This document shows, in pieces, positions 1 to 12,878 of a DNA stretch of 64,000 bases. The DNA lies in NCBI GenBank assembly GCA_959347315.1, contig OY365813.1, forward strand, positions 13,634,016-13,698,015, given 5' to 3'. The notes beneath the pieces were generated by a model. It had not been told where the DNA came from, did no database searches, and saw only the letters and a list, made by a program, of their open reading frames with translations. Numbering within the stretch: position 1 is the first letter of the stretch; each line of letters opens with the position of its first letter. Both the position numbers and the translations under genes were made by a program. The stretch comes from Bimastos eiseni (Eukaryota; Annelida; Clitellata; Crassiclitellata; Lumbricidae).

Positions 1-429
1 GACGCAACTGTAACAGGTAATGACAAAAACTTTCGCTGCTCCACTTAAAGTATTACTCATGGTTACTATTATGCAGTTATATTTATTTTTTATTTTAAAA
101 ATGAATATTCTTCATTTTAAATATTGAATTATAAGCAATGTTTATTTTCAACATAATAGTAAAGAAAAGAAGAACGATGACCGGAAATTAAGTAAAATGT
201 GGGCGCGTTTTTAATTAGATGTCGGTGGTACCTGCTGAGCTGCGCTGCGAAAGTAATCGAATAGCGACAGATGCGCAATTCTGTTTAAGTATACGCCAGC
301 TGAGTGCGCTAACCGCTGTACTAAATTTATACGCAGCGAAACAAAGATTATGCAAAAATTAAATACAAAAACTTTATTTTCTGTGTTTTCTAGTGTTTTA
401 TTTTTTACTATTTCTATAAAAACGGGTCC

Positions 430-499
430 CCTATTTTTCGGTTTTGCGCCCTGGCCTCCCCGCAGCTGCGGGCCCTGCGGGCCCATAGTTACGCCACTG
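430..499. mobile_element. hAT-like terminus
   Basis: The segment ends CATAGTTACGCCACTG, whose complement CAGTGGCGTAACTATG looks like a hAT terminal repeat. It is preceded by a GC-rich CTGCGGGCCCTGCGGGCC stretch. The other end and a target duplication were not found. Confidence 0.35.
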
Positions 500-617
500 G
501 ATCCGTTCATTTCTGTTACTTTGCTTGTCTTATTTAAGAATGCTTGCTATGATAGTGTTGCTGTAAAGTGTGAGCTGTAGCTTATATCTCATGAGGTATA
601 ATTATATCACACAAAGT

Positions 618-1198
618 GGCCGTCCATAAATGACGTCACACAATTTTTGACGATTTTGGATCCCATTCCCCACTTCGTCATACGTTGTCACAAATGCCCT
701 GACCCTCCTCAAATACGATTTCACAAAGCCCCCCCCCCCCATCCGACAAAAAACACATGTCCGGAATGCAATGCAAATTTTCTTATAATTTGGCCTATCA
801 ACAAAAGAAATTTTAACTATGAAATGCATTAAAATACTATAACATAGAAAAAGAAGAAAGTATAGATATTGCTTACCATCTTATGAATTCAAGATGACAG
901 GCTCTTCTCAGAATCAGTACAATTACTTTAAAAAAATGTTTAATAAGAACAACTCAAAACAATCCAAACTTTATTTGTGCCTCTCCATTCTTCCACGGCG
1001 AAGCAAAGTGCTGCTTCATGGAATAAATCATAATCAATCAACACACTCTTCGTTTTCATTGAGTACATTTCTAAATAAAGTTACAGATTTTGATGTTTGA
1101 TGTGATGATGTGACGTCGCATTTCGTCGACCCCCTCCTCTCCCTCGTCACAAATGTGTGACCCCTCCCCTAGGCGTGTGACGTCATTTATGGACGGCT
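618..1198. mobile_element. MITE with GGCCGTCCATAAATGACGTCACAC ends
   Basis: Inverted ends match over at least 22 bases: GCCGTCCATAAATGACGTCA on the left and its complement on the right. The interior is AT-rich with CCCC-rich subterminal blocks and has no coding content. The end sequence groups it with the elements at 31445-31938 and 11480-11586. Confidence 0.75.
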
Positions 1199-1704
1199 CC
1201 AAACACACACAGAGGCCCAAACTATATTGCAATGGCCCATGTGTCAAGTATGAGTATATTATAAGAATGTAGTTGACCAAGTTTGTAATATAATATGCAC
1301 TTAGATTGATAATAATCATATTCGTGAGAAGATTCCTAAGTTTTTGCCATTTTTGATTGGATCCTGAATACATGTTTTGTCTACTATAGCCGTTGGTGGA
1401 CACATTGTTCACAGTAGGCCCAATAATGCAGGTATTAGGGCCTGCCTATTATGCCACGGGGGCCCAGCCGATCAGTATAGAGAACCCTTTGGACCCTATT
1501 CATTTGGGTCTCCAAAGTAATCTTAAATTTGACCTCTGTCAATGTGCTTGATTTCTGCACGTTTCGGTTATCAGATAAATAAATAATATTATTAATAGAT
1601 AATAAAATATAAAATGCTATATATAATTTTATATATGCCTACTTCGATGGTTCGTATAACACTAAGTAGCGTTTAAAAAATATAAAATAATTCATCATTG
1701 AAGG

Positions 1705-2510
1705 CAGGGATGTGGTCTCGAGACCGCAGTCTTGGTCTCGATAGGGTATCGAGACCGGAAAACTGCGGTTTTGGTTTGGTCTTGGTCTCGAATGCGTCGG
1801 TCTTGGTCTTGGTCTCAAAAGAACGGTCTTGGGATTGGTTTCCGTCTTAAATTAGCGTTCTTGGTCATTTAATGTATTAGAGCAAGTTTTTCCATATTTG
1901 TCAGTTATTTTAGATTATCACAGACACCAGATGTTTAAGTCCCACACGATTGTTGTCGATTTATGGCGTGTTGGCCACCTTTATATATATGTCACTATGG
2001 GCAAAAAATGCATTTGCAACGGAGCCTGCTCTCACAAATCTCAAGGTTTTACAACAATCTAATAACTATATATATGTAGTCGCACTGGTCGGCCACGTGT
2101 AGGCACTGTTAACGTATATATATGCAATTCCGAGGTACAAGTACACATTCAAAGGGAACGTTAATATACTAGATCAGATGTCTTAAAGTATTTATCCATC
2201 GTATACTGTAAGTAATTTATATAGTGTGATATTCTCAGGCCGAAGCCAAGGGTTGAACCCACAAAAACTCAGAGTGGCCAGTAAAACTGTTTTCTGGACC
2301 ATTAATAAGAATGAGATTCTCCAGCAATAAAATTAATGCTTGAAGCGTATTATTCCGCTTTAGCGTCTTAATAAATTAAATTATTATAAAAAAAGTATCG
2401 GTTTTGGTCTCGGTCTTAGTCTCGGACCACTCGGTCTCGGTTGTGGTCTTAGACCTATCGGTCTTGGTCTCGGTCTTGGTCTTGAGTTTTTGGTCTCGTG
2501 TCCAACACTC
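1705..2510. mobile_element. Nonautonomous hAT-like element, copy A
   Basis: It starts CAGGGATGTGGTCTCGAGACC and ends GGTCTCGTGTCCAACACTC, flanked by ATTGAAGG and TGTGAAGG (6 of 8 matching). Both subterminal regions are built of repeated GGTCTTGGTCTCG units. The interior matches copy B at 27584-28441, e.g. GTGTGATATTCTC(A/T)GGCCG. Confidence 0.75.
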
Positions 2511-2849
2511 TGTGAAGGATGAGCATAATTGGGCAAAACCGATCGGAGGAAAATGATTGGTGAAATAGCCTACTCACCTTCGGCTATCTTCGGATCTGGA
2601 ACAGAATAATGGACACTGTTTAACACGCAGGATATGACTGTAATGACGTAAAATGACGTTAAACATGTATAGGTCTATGACGTAAAATGTGTAACACGTG
2701 GATGATGTGACCAGAAACATAAATATCATGATGATATGAAGTCATAGTGTGATATAATATACATTATGAGCTCATCGTCATCATCATCATCATCAACATC
2801 ACCATCATCATAGCTTCAGATGCATAGTTCAAATCACGTTCATTTTTTA

Positions 2850-3095
2850 TTTTGAATACTCAAATGCATACATACATATATAGCCTACTACACACATACA
2901 TAGGCACATACATAGATACAATCATACATACTTAGGTACAAACATCCATACTCTAAAAAATATGAATACACAAAAGTATACATTACATACATACATACAT
3001 ACATACATAGACACAATATACATACATACATAAATACAATGTACATGTACAATGCTTACATACATACATAAATACATAAATACATAAATACATAA

Positions 3096-3126
<31 letters not shown>

Positions 3127-3192
3127 CATACATACATACATACATACATACATACATACATACATACATACGTACGTACATACATACATCAA
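2850..3192. repeat. (TACA)n tetranucleotide array
   Basis: Degenerate at first, then near-perfect from about 3101. All six frames read as short periodic peptides (MYVC... or HTYI...), which are artefacts. Confidence 0.95.
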
Positions 3193-3296
3193 TCAATCAA
3201 TCAGTGTTTTATTCAGTAATACAGCATATGTTTCAAGTAATCACAGACAGTACAGTACTATTGCCGATCACCAAAGGAGACCCAAATAGGGACATA

Positions 3297-3479
3297 TATA
3301 TACATGCATACATACGTACGTACGTACATATATACATAAATACATACATACATACATACATACATACATACATACATACATACATACATACATACATACA
3401 TACATACATACATACATACATACATACATACATACATACATACATACATACATACATACATACATACATACATACATAC
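3297..3479. repeat. (TACA)n tetranucleotide array
   Basis: Near-perfect array of about 140 bases after a TACG/TATA-rich lead-in. It is separated from the previous array by about 100 bases of unique sequence. Confidence 0.95.
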
Positions 3480-3496
3480 CTATGATCATGCATATA

Positions 3497-4089
3497 CACT
3501 GTGTCCGGAAATAAAGGGACCCTCTTATGACAATAAGAAAAGCAATGGTTAAATATTAGTTGATTTTTTATTTCCAAAGCCATTTTAATCCTGACATATA
3601 TATCCATCCACAAATTTGTGATTTATGAACGTCCTGGTATAAAAAAAGTACCTCACAGTTACGTCTTTAAATTACAAAGTTAATTCCATTGAGGAATATG
3701 ATCATCTGGCCATTGATGCTTTCATTGGCCAATGAAGAACGCGTCTTTGAGCTTGTGTTGAGGTGGAAGGCGAGCACTTTGAACACACCTTGTAGTCTTA
3801 CATTATTGAAGTACAACAGTAAAATTGAACTAAATTCATGGCGGTTTATCGACAACAATTAAACACAGCTGAAAATTCTGTAGATGAATTTTAGGCCGAC
3901 CGTAAAACTCAAATTGTGATGCAATTGACGTCATTATGACGCCATTCTTAAATGTCAGGAACTATCATATTTTATGCACTACTAGATAAATATGTCAGAA
4001 TTAAAACGGTTTTGGTATTTAAAATCGACAAATATTTACTATTCATTTTCATATAATCATTGGGAGCCTCTTTATTTCAGGACACAGTG
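3497..4089. mobile_element. Tc1/mariner-like nonautonomous element
   Basis: Ends CACTGTGTCCGGAAATAAAG and its inverted, slightly diverged partner (CACTGTGTCCTGAAATAAAG) lie directly against TA dinucleotides on both sides, the Tc1/mariner target signature. The 593-bp interior has no intact transposase. Confidence 0.75.
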
Positions 4090-4240
4090 TATACACATAC
4101 TGCAAACATACAATAGACCTACTGCATACAAACATACTTACGATCCTATATACATACAATATACAAACTGCACACATATATTGCAATTACTGCATACATA
4201 CAAATATACATATACATAGTGCATTCAAACATAGACATGC
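4090..4240. repeat. Degenerate CATA-rich sequence
   Basis: Scattered CATACA/TGCATACA units, probably a worn extension of the TACA arrays interrupted by the mariner-like element. Confidence 0.7.
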
Positions 4241-4470
4241 ATTCATACATCAGTTTTGACATAATTATTTCTGACACGCATGTTCAGATTAGGCCTATGG
4301 CTTGACATGATACCGTTTGGTATATATGCGATATCATTTGTTGGGGATGTCAGAGTATGTATTGATCTGGTATGATATGGCACAGTATGGAATGAATGTA
4401 TGGTTTAGTATGGTGTGAAATAATTATACGTAAATTTCCGGAATGATTGAATTGAGCATGATTTCTGTAC

Positions 4471-4635
4471 CGATGCATGTTATCCGGTCACTGCTGACGA
4501 CCATATTTGACGCACAATCCTGGCACGCTACATTGTGTAGTCTGCCGTTGAACGTCTTTTTGGGACATGCCTCACAGAAGCCATGGCCCGAATTATCCTT
4601 CGATAATTGCCACACGGTTCCCGGGTCACACGGAA
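4471..4635 (-). CDS. Ephrin-receptor-like (GCC2/GCC3) Cys-rich exon
   Basis: A 55-codon phase 1-1 exon (acceptor GTTGTACAG|, donor CATCG|GTACAG). The cysteine pattern reads CDPGTVW, then GFCEACPKKTFNG, then ACQDCASNM and ITC. This resembles the C-x-x-G-T, C-x-x-C-P-x-x-T-(Y/F) layout of Ephrin_rec_like/GCC2_GCC3 modules of extracellular proteins. No continuation was found between here and base 1, so the gene probably extends beyond the left edge. Confidence 0.65.
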
Positions 4636-4988
4636 CTGTACAACACGTAAGGTGAATGTAATGTAATCGTAATGTAATCAAGCAGATATATAATTTACTT
4701 CTTTAATCTGTTACAACGTACGCGCTCATGATCACGCCGAAATGTGAATCTGTGGCTCGGATAGTCAGGCGTCACAAGAAGATATACAGACTATATATAT
4801 GCACTTAGATATCCAAATCCTGTCACACCATGTCGACGGCTGTATTGGCCGCGTTGGAGTTGGGGGGCCTTTGAGTAGTTCCCTCTGCAGCGAACGTGGC
4901 CATGACATAAGCTGACTATCGGTGGAAGACCTGGCGGTGAATTAGATGACTGGCCATATAATTATAGCGTCGGCTTGCTATCCTACTC

Positions 4989-5022
<34 letters not shown>

Positions 5023-8000
5023 TCAGTTTGACATAGTTATATAACCATATACATATATATATCGACAGCCACTTGTGTCGTTATAAATAATTCTGGAATC
5101 TATATATACTACTCGATTGTGAATGGGAAAAGTCCTGCAGTCGAATATTATCCTACCTATGTGTATGTTTTAGCGTAACCTGATTAGTCCGAAACAACAA
5201 CGTCATGATAATCATGTTGAACACATGCTGTGAGAGCGAGCACATTTGCTCGATAAGTCCTACGCAGTATGACCTATAGGCCTACGTATATGAACAAGAC
5301 TTGTTTACAGGTTTAAATCCCCTCGCAAACAAACATAACCGCCACTAAGACTAAAATACGGTCATGTCCAACGGACGCAAGTAGAGCTAAAAGCCCCTCG
5401 AAAAAGGATTTCTGAGAGATACAGTTTTGTAATGAAAATCTGATCAAGTTATTCAATCAGTTCTGCGTCTGACTATTCATTCATTTCTTCACTCATTCAT
5501 GCAACCATTCATCCATACACCCCTTCATCGCCACATTCATCCATCCATTCATTCACTCATGTAATCATGCAATCATACAATCATTCATCGATCCATCCAT
5601 CCATCCATCTCTCCATCCATCCATCCATTCACGTATTAATCCATACCTTCATGCACCTATCCATCCAATCATCCATTAATTCATTCAGCCATTTATGCAA
5701 ATATTAATCCAACCATCCATTCATTCAACCATTCGTCCATCCTACTCTCCATCCATTCATTCATCCATTCATGCAACATCCAACCAGCCATTCACCCAAC
5801 CATTCCTCCATCCTTCTCTCAGTCCATTCATCCATCCATTCATTCATTCATACAATCATGCAACTGTCCATCCAACCAACCCTTCGTTCATCCGTCTCTC
5901 CATCCATTCATGCATCCATTCACCTCTCCATCCATCCATTCGTTCTTCTCTGCATCCATCCATTCATCCATCCATCCATCTATACATTCATTCATCCATC
6001 ACTCCATCCATTCATCCATATAATCATTCTTCCTTAGATTTCGTGTGACGGCTTAGAATTGTTCGAATTTCTGCACAAGTCGATGTCCGTTCTTTGATTC
6101 TGTAGAAGATTTCGTGACTGGTATGAATAAATTTATTCGTTTTGCGTGCATGGTATTGCAAGAGTATCCAGCTATGCATGTACTTGTAAGGTTTAACAAT
6201 GCGGTTGTGTGTAATGTAAGTTTCGTTTCAATTTCTTGATAAGTCCTGCGTGAATTAGGTTTTGCAAGCGAGAGAATAGCCAAATGATAATTTGATTGCA
6301 AAGTGGATGACTGAAATGTCGTCAGGGAATGAGAAATCCAGACAGGTTATTAAAATGATTGACATTCAGGTGAGGGTAGGGAGTCCAGCGGCGCAGCCGC
6401 CGTGCTGGGAGCCATCCGTGATGGGAGAGCGAAAAATCCATTAAAATGATAGACCTGGGAGCCAGGCCAGACGCCGTGCAGTGAGTCTAGCCAACGAGAG
6501 GGCGAGAAAAGTCATTAAAAATGATTGACAGGCCGAAGGGGCGTGGCTCATGAATATTAATTAGGATCGCCCAGCGAGCGAGAATAGCAATTAAGGGGCG
6601 GGGAGTGCAAAAGGGGAGCGAACTCCCCCGTATCTTCAGTCCGCCTATAAATTACTACTCTTCCCCGAACAAGAACAGCATATATTTCTTAACCGAGGAC
6701 GAGAGAAGCTAGCGTATGTGTACATTCAGAGGCGTCTATCCTCCCCCAAGTCATTGCAGCAACATAATCCCCCTATGTCATTGGAGCAACTCCCTTCCAT
6801 TTTGACTGACATTCGGACTAATATTATTCGAGCAAAAATAATAGTTTGAACTAAGTTCATGCTGTACACATTGACGCTAATAGAACAGAATGGCTAAACT
6901 GCAATTAATAAAATATTTTTAATGGCATAATACTTTTTAAAGATTAACTTCCACCTAATTTCTCAATGAGATCTTCCTCCTTACTATTTTGGATAGGGTA
7001 TTTGCTCCAAGATTTCTATGGTGTAGACGCCCCTGTGTATATTCTTTATGCTTACGGCAGATTACTTGATCGTGGCGTCTGTAACCGGCCGGACAAAGAG
7101 CAACGATTGACTCATTGAACTGCCAAGGATAGATCACGTCAGCCTTGCTTTTCCCTTTTAGGAGTTCGTATTTATGTACGAGAGCATCGTAAATGGATTT
7201 CGGCGATATCATCTGACGACAGGAATGAAAGAAGTAGTTATGAACATAACAAAGTATAACAGCAATTAATTTAATTCTAAGATCGGATTTAAAATCCGAA
7301 ACATGAACTATCATTGATTGAGGATATGATGATATAATGTATATATATATATATATGGACGTACCCCAGTAATACACTACTATATATATATATATTATAT
7401 ATAATTCAGTGTATCAACATATTCCAGCTTACATTTAAGCATAACTCCTTTCATCTATCCAGTAATACCCGACTATATATATACAATATATTTAATATAT
7501 AAATATAGTATAATATATTATATATATATATATTATATATATATATAGTCAGGGCCTAAGCCGGAATATATTAGATGCAGCAGCAGCATACGGAGAAAAT
7601 AACTAAGATCGATTATAACACCTGGGGTCACAGAGCTGTGCAAACATATCAATTGACAGACAATGACCGACCCGTGTCCTGCAAGAATGACCATCCACTG
7701 AAGGTGGGTTTCATGACCAGCCCGACTCTATCAGTTAAGGTCTGATTAACGGGGCTGAGGTAGCTCGTCATACAGCCGCGAACAGTTTGCCTGTAAACCG
7801 CCATGCCCACAGAACTTGGCCTTTTGACTACATGAACGGGAAAAAGCCTCTATAGGAGAAACAATAGTAGCAACGTAGATATAGTATGGTCAGTAATTTA
7901 GTAGTATTAGTGTAATTTTTAGAGCATTGACACTTAAAGAAGAGTTATTGACACTTAGTAGCAAAACAGTTTTAGTAGGTTTAGTAGTTTAGTAGTATTA

Positions 8001-8400
8001 GTAATTTAGTATCATTTTGGAGCATTACACTTAAAGGAAAAGTTTTTAGGGTGGGCAGTTTTGCGACAAACTGCTCTGTACCCCACCCACCTGCTTGTCA
8101 ATCAAACCTGAACTCATTGAGTGGGGCTACAGTCAAGAAGTGCCATATTCAAGTCCACCGCCGGTCAATTCCTTTCAATTGAAATGCCTGCATGCCTCTG
8201 GGCCGTTCTCTGTCTGTCTCTGTACATACATCTACTTATAATATGTATATATATATATATATAAAGCCATGAGCCAAAGCGCAATAGGACGCATACAGGA
8301 TATCAGCCCATGGACCATTATAGATCACTCGGCTCGTGGAATAATCTTGGCGATTGCCTGTGGTCACTGTTGTTTGCGTTTGTTTCTCTGTGAGCTGGTC

Positions 8401-8443
<43 letters not shown>

Positions 8444-11400
8444 TATATATTTATATCTCCGAGCTGAAGGACTACCTGTGAATTTCTATCTCACAGTCTT
8501 GTCTTAGCATTCAATCATTATAGTAAGCGCCTTTTCGCCCGGTGTATTTATTTCATATGGTTTCCAGGGGCATGTTGAGAATAGGGCACACAACCCTGAA
8601 TTGCAAGATTGAGACATTGTGACATAATGTAAATAGATGACTAATTGTAATGCCAATCAATGCAATGAATCTAGGTATATATATATACATATATATGTGT
8701 GTATGTATGTATACAGTGTTTTTCTCATTGAGTCTGTATGAGAAGAGAGTTACCTTCTTTGAAATAGAATGTTCCCTCTCTCGTACAAGCAATAGGTCTA
8801 TGTACCTTGTATTGACAGGTGTAAAAGTTGGTCCATCTGTTTATGTTCTTGCAGAGAGGCAATATGCAAACAATAATGGCACCGCTACCCCTCCCCCGCC
8901 TCCCCCTCTCAGACTAAACCACTCAGATGTTCACTCTTTTGATGATCGATATATGCATACAGCAGAACTCTGTAGTTGATATTACATAGTGCCATGCACA
9001 AATTGGTAAATACAGAATGCAGTATATGTATTTATTCCAAAAATAGCTTTTGTGTAACCTAAGAACGTACTGTATTTCAGGTCTTATGCATGCCATGATT
9101 ATTCAGGCCACTATATTATTTATATATATATATATATTATAAGGGCATCAATTTGAATACATTATAGGCATTCAGCGGGGGTCATGATAAGAAACATATA
9201 TCTGTACTGAATAAAACAGCTGAAAATTGAGAGCTCTTGAATGATCAGCTTCTGATGCAATAAGAATGAAGACTCGTATGAAACGTATTTCAAGGTACAT
9301 TTGCTTTTGATAACTGATTGGATATAGGTTGTCACGTGTGTATTTATATATAGATGTATATATATATATATAAATATAATGGTCCAGAGTGGGGCTACAG
9401 TTAATGGTGTAAATATAGTGGGCCGTTGAGAGTCGTGCTGTCTGAATAGCGCTGCATAATTTTAGGTCACATGTCAAACCTAGGAAGAATATATCAGCCA
9501 GCATATAATATGATCAATTATGATACCTGGGAACAATAAGCAGATCTCTCACTCTCTGTATATATATATACATATTTGCACACTTATATATACATGCAGC
9601 ATTTGATAGCATTCATCCAGTATTCTTTTCAGTCTATTTCTCATTTACACTCGCATCGGTCATCATCACGTAAAAACAAAGGCAAACAACAGTGACCACA
9701 GGCAACCGCCAAGATTTGGCTCATGGCTTCATCCCTTGAAGTCGCGATTTACAACACTGCAGCAAACTTCCCGCATGGGTTTGGTTGCACTTTTCACACG
9801 TTTGACGGGAGGCTGTCCACGAGCAGCTTGCAAGATGGCCGTACTGGCTAAAGCTGCGCACGCACACACACACGCACACACACGAATACAGGCACGAAGG
9901 CATATGAGTGGCATATCAAGTACAGGTGTGTAGATGCATATAATTATAAGGACTATGAAGCATGATCATTGTTTCAATTGTTATTTCCAGTGCATTTCCC
10001 TCAGCTGTCTACTTGGCCCATTTGAGCCTATTCAGATAGACTGACCACACCGGTCCATTTGTTTAAGATTGTACCCCAGGCGGATGAGATGCTTTGGAGA
10101 GATCTGATTGGTAGCTAGCAGGCGGCAGGTATTCATTAGATCACGCCCTAAAAACTTGGCCTTTTAGGAGAGTTATTGACACTTATAGGAGAAAGGGTGC
10201 GAAGGCATGCGATTGGCCAGCGAAGACCACGCCCAGTAGTCAGCTGGATGGCACAGCACAAATTATATATACGAGGCGCATCGCACATCATGCGCCGACG
10301 CATATCATCGTTGTTATGGATGCGTCGTTAAATAAACTTATATCAAGCAACATCATGCGCCTATGCTTACGAGCCATTCCGAGCTATAGTAATAAAGCAC
10401 AGTAGAATACAACTCGTCTTCTTTCACAGAGACAGAGAGACCATATCGGTATTTCGCCACGACTGGCATATACATGTATATTATATATATGTGTGTATTA
10501 TATATTTATATATATATATTATTTTATATACAAAATACATACTTCGCCGTTGACTCTGCCTTTAACAACGTTGGGCGTCCTCTGTACATAGGAGTCGTGC
10601 AAGCACTTCAAATTTGGGCACCCGTTGTTCCGGTTTATAGACGCGTCGGTTGGGATAAACTGCATGGTGATTAGAGATAGACAAACTTCTCTGTTTTTTT
10701 GCTGTATCAATTCAACAAAAAGGGAGTCACAATTAAACCATCTGCTTAACTGAAGCCACTGGAATTACAATGGGGTATTTTTTGTCTTGTCGGGGTTATA
10801 TACTGTATGATATATGTAGTCGAACACTTATATAGCGCCCTTCAAGATATCTACTCAGAGCCGATGAACGGTATCAATAGTAGGCTGTTGTTGTGTTATG
10901 TCGCGCAGTCTAACTCGTGCATGTAGGTCTATGCAATAAAAATGGTTGGTTATGGTTATGTACGTGTCGTGACGCCAGAATTAAGACGTTGGGGAACGAG
11001 GTGTGGCGAACCCCATCATCGTCTGAGAAACTCCCGGTGGAGTACAGAACTGCATGCAGACGGAGGCCTTTGATAGGGCTGAAGCTGTATAGTGTAACTC
11101 AGCGTCCGATTTGCCGAGGGTTGCACTCTTCGCTTCTTATTCTTCTTGTGACCTCCATGGATCTATCCTCCGGTCGACTCCTGTGGTCGGTTTGACCCCT
11201 CAAATTTACAACCCACAGTGTAGTGACGGACTGCAACAAGCGACTGCATTTCTCGCTGCATGTCTTCAGCAATGTATAGTACTCGAAACGAATTTTTTGC
11301 GAGTTGGGACCTTACACGGTACACCTTCATGAACTAAAATTTGACTCGCTGACTTGCATGTCTACAAGTTACAATTTCAGGTCACAAGAGACACCTGATT

Positions 11401-12684
11401 GAGGGAAGAACGGTATTCATATATATATATATATATATATAATATATAATATATATATATAAGAGCCCCTATCCTCAGATTACGTGCGCATGCGAGAGGG
11501 GCACAAGATGTACGCAGTGCAACAGAGGGATTATGGGTCCGAAATTACGATTTTTCCGTAGGCCTACGCAATATATGGACGGGCCCATACTCATTCGGAT
11601 CAATGGTGATTTGAGTCAATCGGTTATCTAAACCTTTAATTAAATCCAGGCCACTGCTGATAATGGGTTTCACTGGTACGACTATATATACGTGGTTTGC
11701 GATGAGCTGACTGTATTTTGCGAGTTTTCTTGCCACCTCCATGCAGTTCTGCTGCAGCCCCCTACTCTACCGATGTCACGTAGAGGTAAGAAATCGCCAC
11801 GGTGGCGATAACAGTGACAGCGCCCTTGTAGCAGCGTGGCTGCGTTACCGCTTTAGAAATTGTCCGCCTAATAATAATAATCCCATACTAGGCTAAGTTC
11901 TAATCGCCATGGAATCATCGTCAGTCGGTTGGGTCGTTTAACGTCTATTCTTGTGAGTCAGAGTGCATGGTTATTTAATTGATGCCAGATACCCCAGCGA
12001 AAGTGAGTCCATGATTTGCGACTTATAATTATAGCTATTATAAAAAAAAACAAAAGTAAAATAATTATAATTATCATGGCAAATCCATTGATTCGTAAAC
12101 CATTGAGCATCCATACAGACTAATATTAGTCCTTAACTGACCATTTCAACATTTTTTAAACGTAAGCGTAATTAATCTCCAGTCTCCCGATTGTTCCAAG
12201 CAATCGGAGGTTCCAAGAACAGCCATGGAGTTTCCAACTTGAGGAGAGACGATATGCGCTGAAGGAGATGGCTGATCTCACGTTGGTCACCTGTTGCTGC
12301 TAAGATCTTGCCCTCTAGTTCTCTGACAAATCCCAATGCCTCTGCATGCCAGCTTCCAACGGTTTCGACAGCAACAGGGACAAAATGTTGCGACTGGGAG
12401 ATTGCTGCATATTTGCATTGCTTGTTGTGAACCGCATTTTCCGCTGCGGCGCCAGCATTTTGCGATATCAAATGTATACGAAGCTGCAAAAGTATCAGGC
12501 ACCGTGACATCCCACGTCAGACATCGACCTCGTGACCAGGGTATGATGGTAACTCCGTCAGGTCGTTTGGCGTCCGATCTGGAGAGGCCGTTGGGCTCTT
12601 TGATGGCCGGGATTTAATAATAATAATATTAGTATTATTATCAGCATCATTTCATTGTTGTTACTGTTACTATTTTTGTTGCTG

Positions 12685-12721
<37 letters not shown>

Positions 12722-12841
12722 TATTATTTAGGTAACCATGTCTGGGAGTGTTATTACTATTATTATTACTATCAATTATTGTTATTGTCATTGTAATCAT
12801 CATCATCGTCGTCGTCACAATCAACTCACAAATCGTCATTG

Positions 12842-12878
<37 letters not shown>

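Noticed and set aside
3204..3613. Several frames of MYVC or HTYI repeats
   Set aside because: Translation of (TACA)n.
5695..6048. 117- and 88-codon frames of SIHPSIHP type
   Set aside because: Translation of the ATCC/ATTC array.
9721..9914. Cys-containing minus frame (TCEKCNQTHAGSLLQCCKS) as an exon of the left gene
   Set aside because: No convincing acceptor or donor, it merges with a CA tract, and neighbouring exons already join in phase without it.
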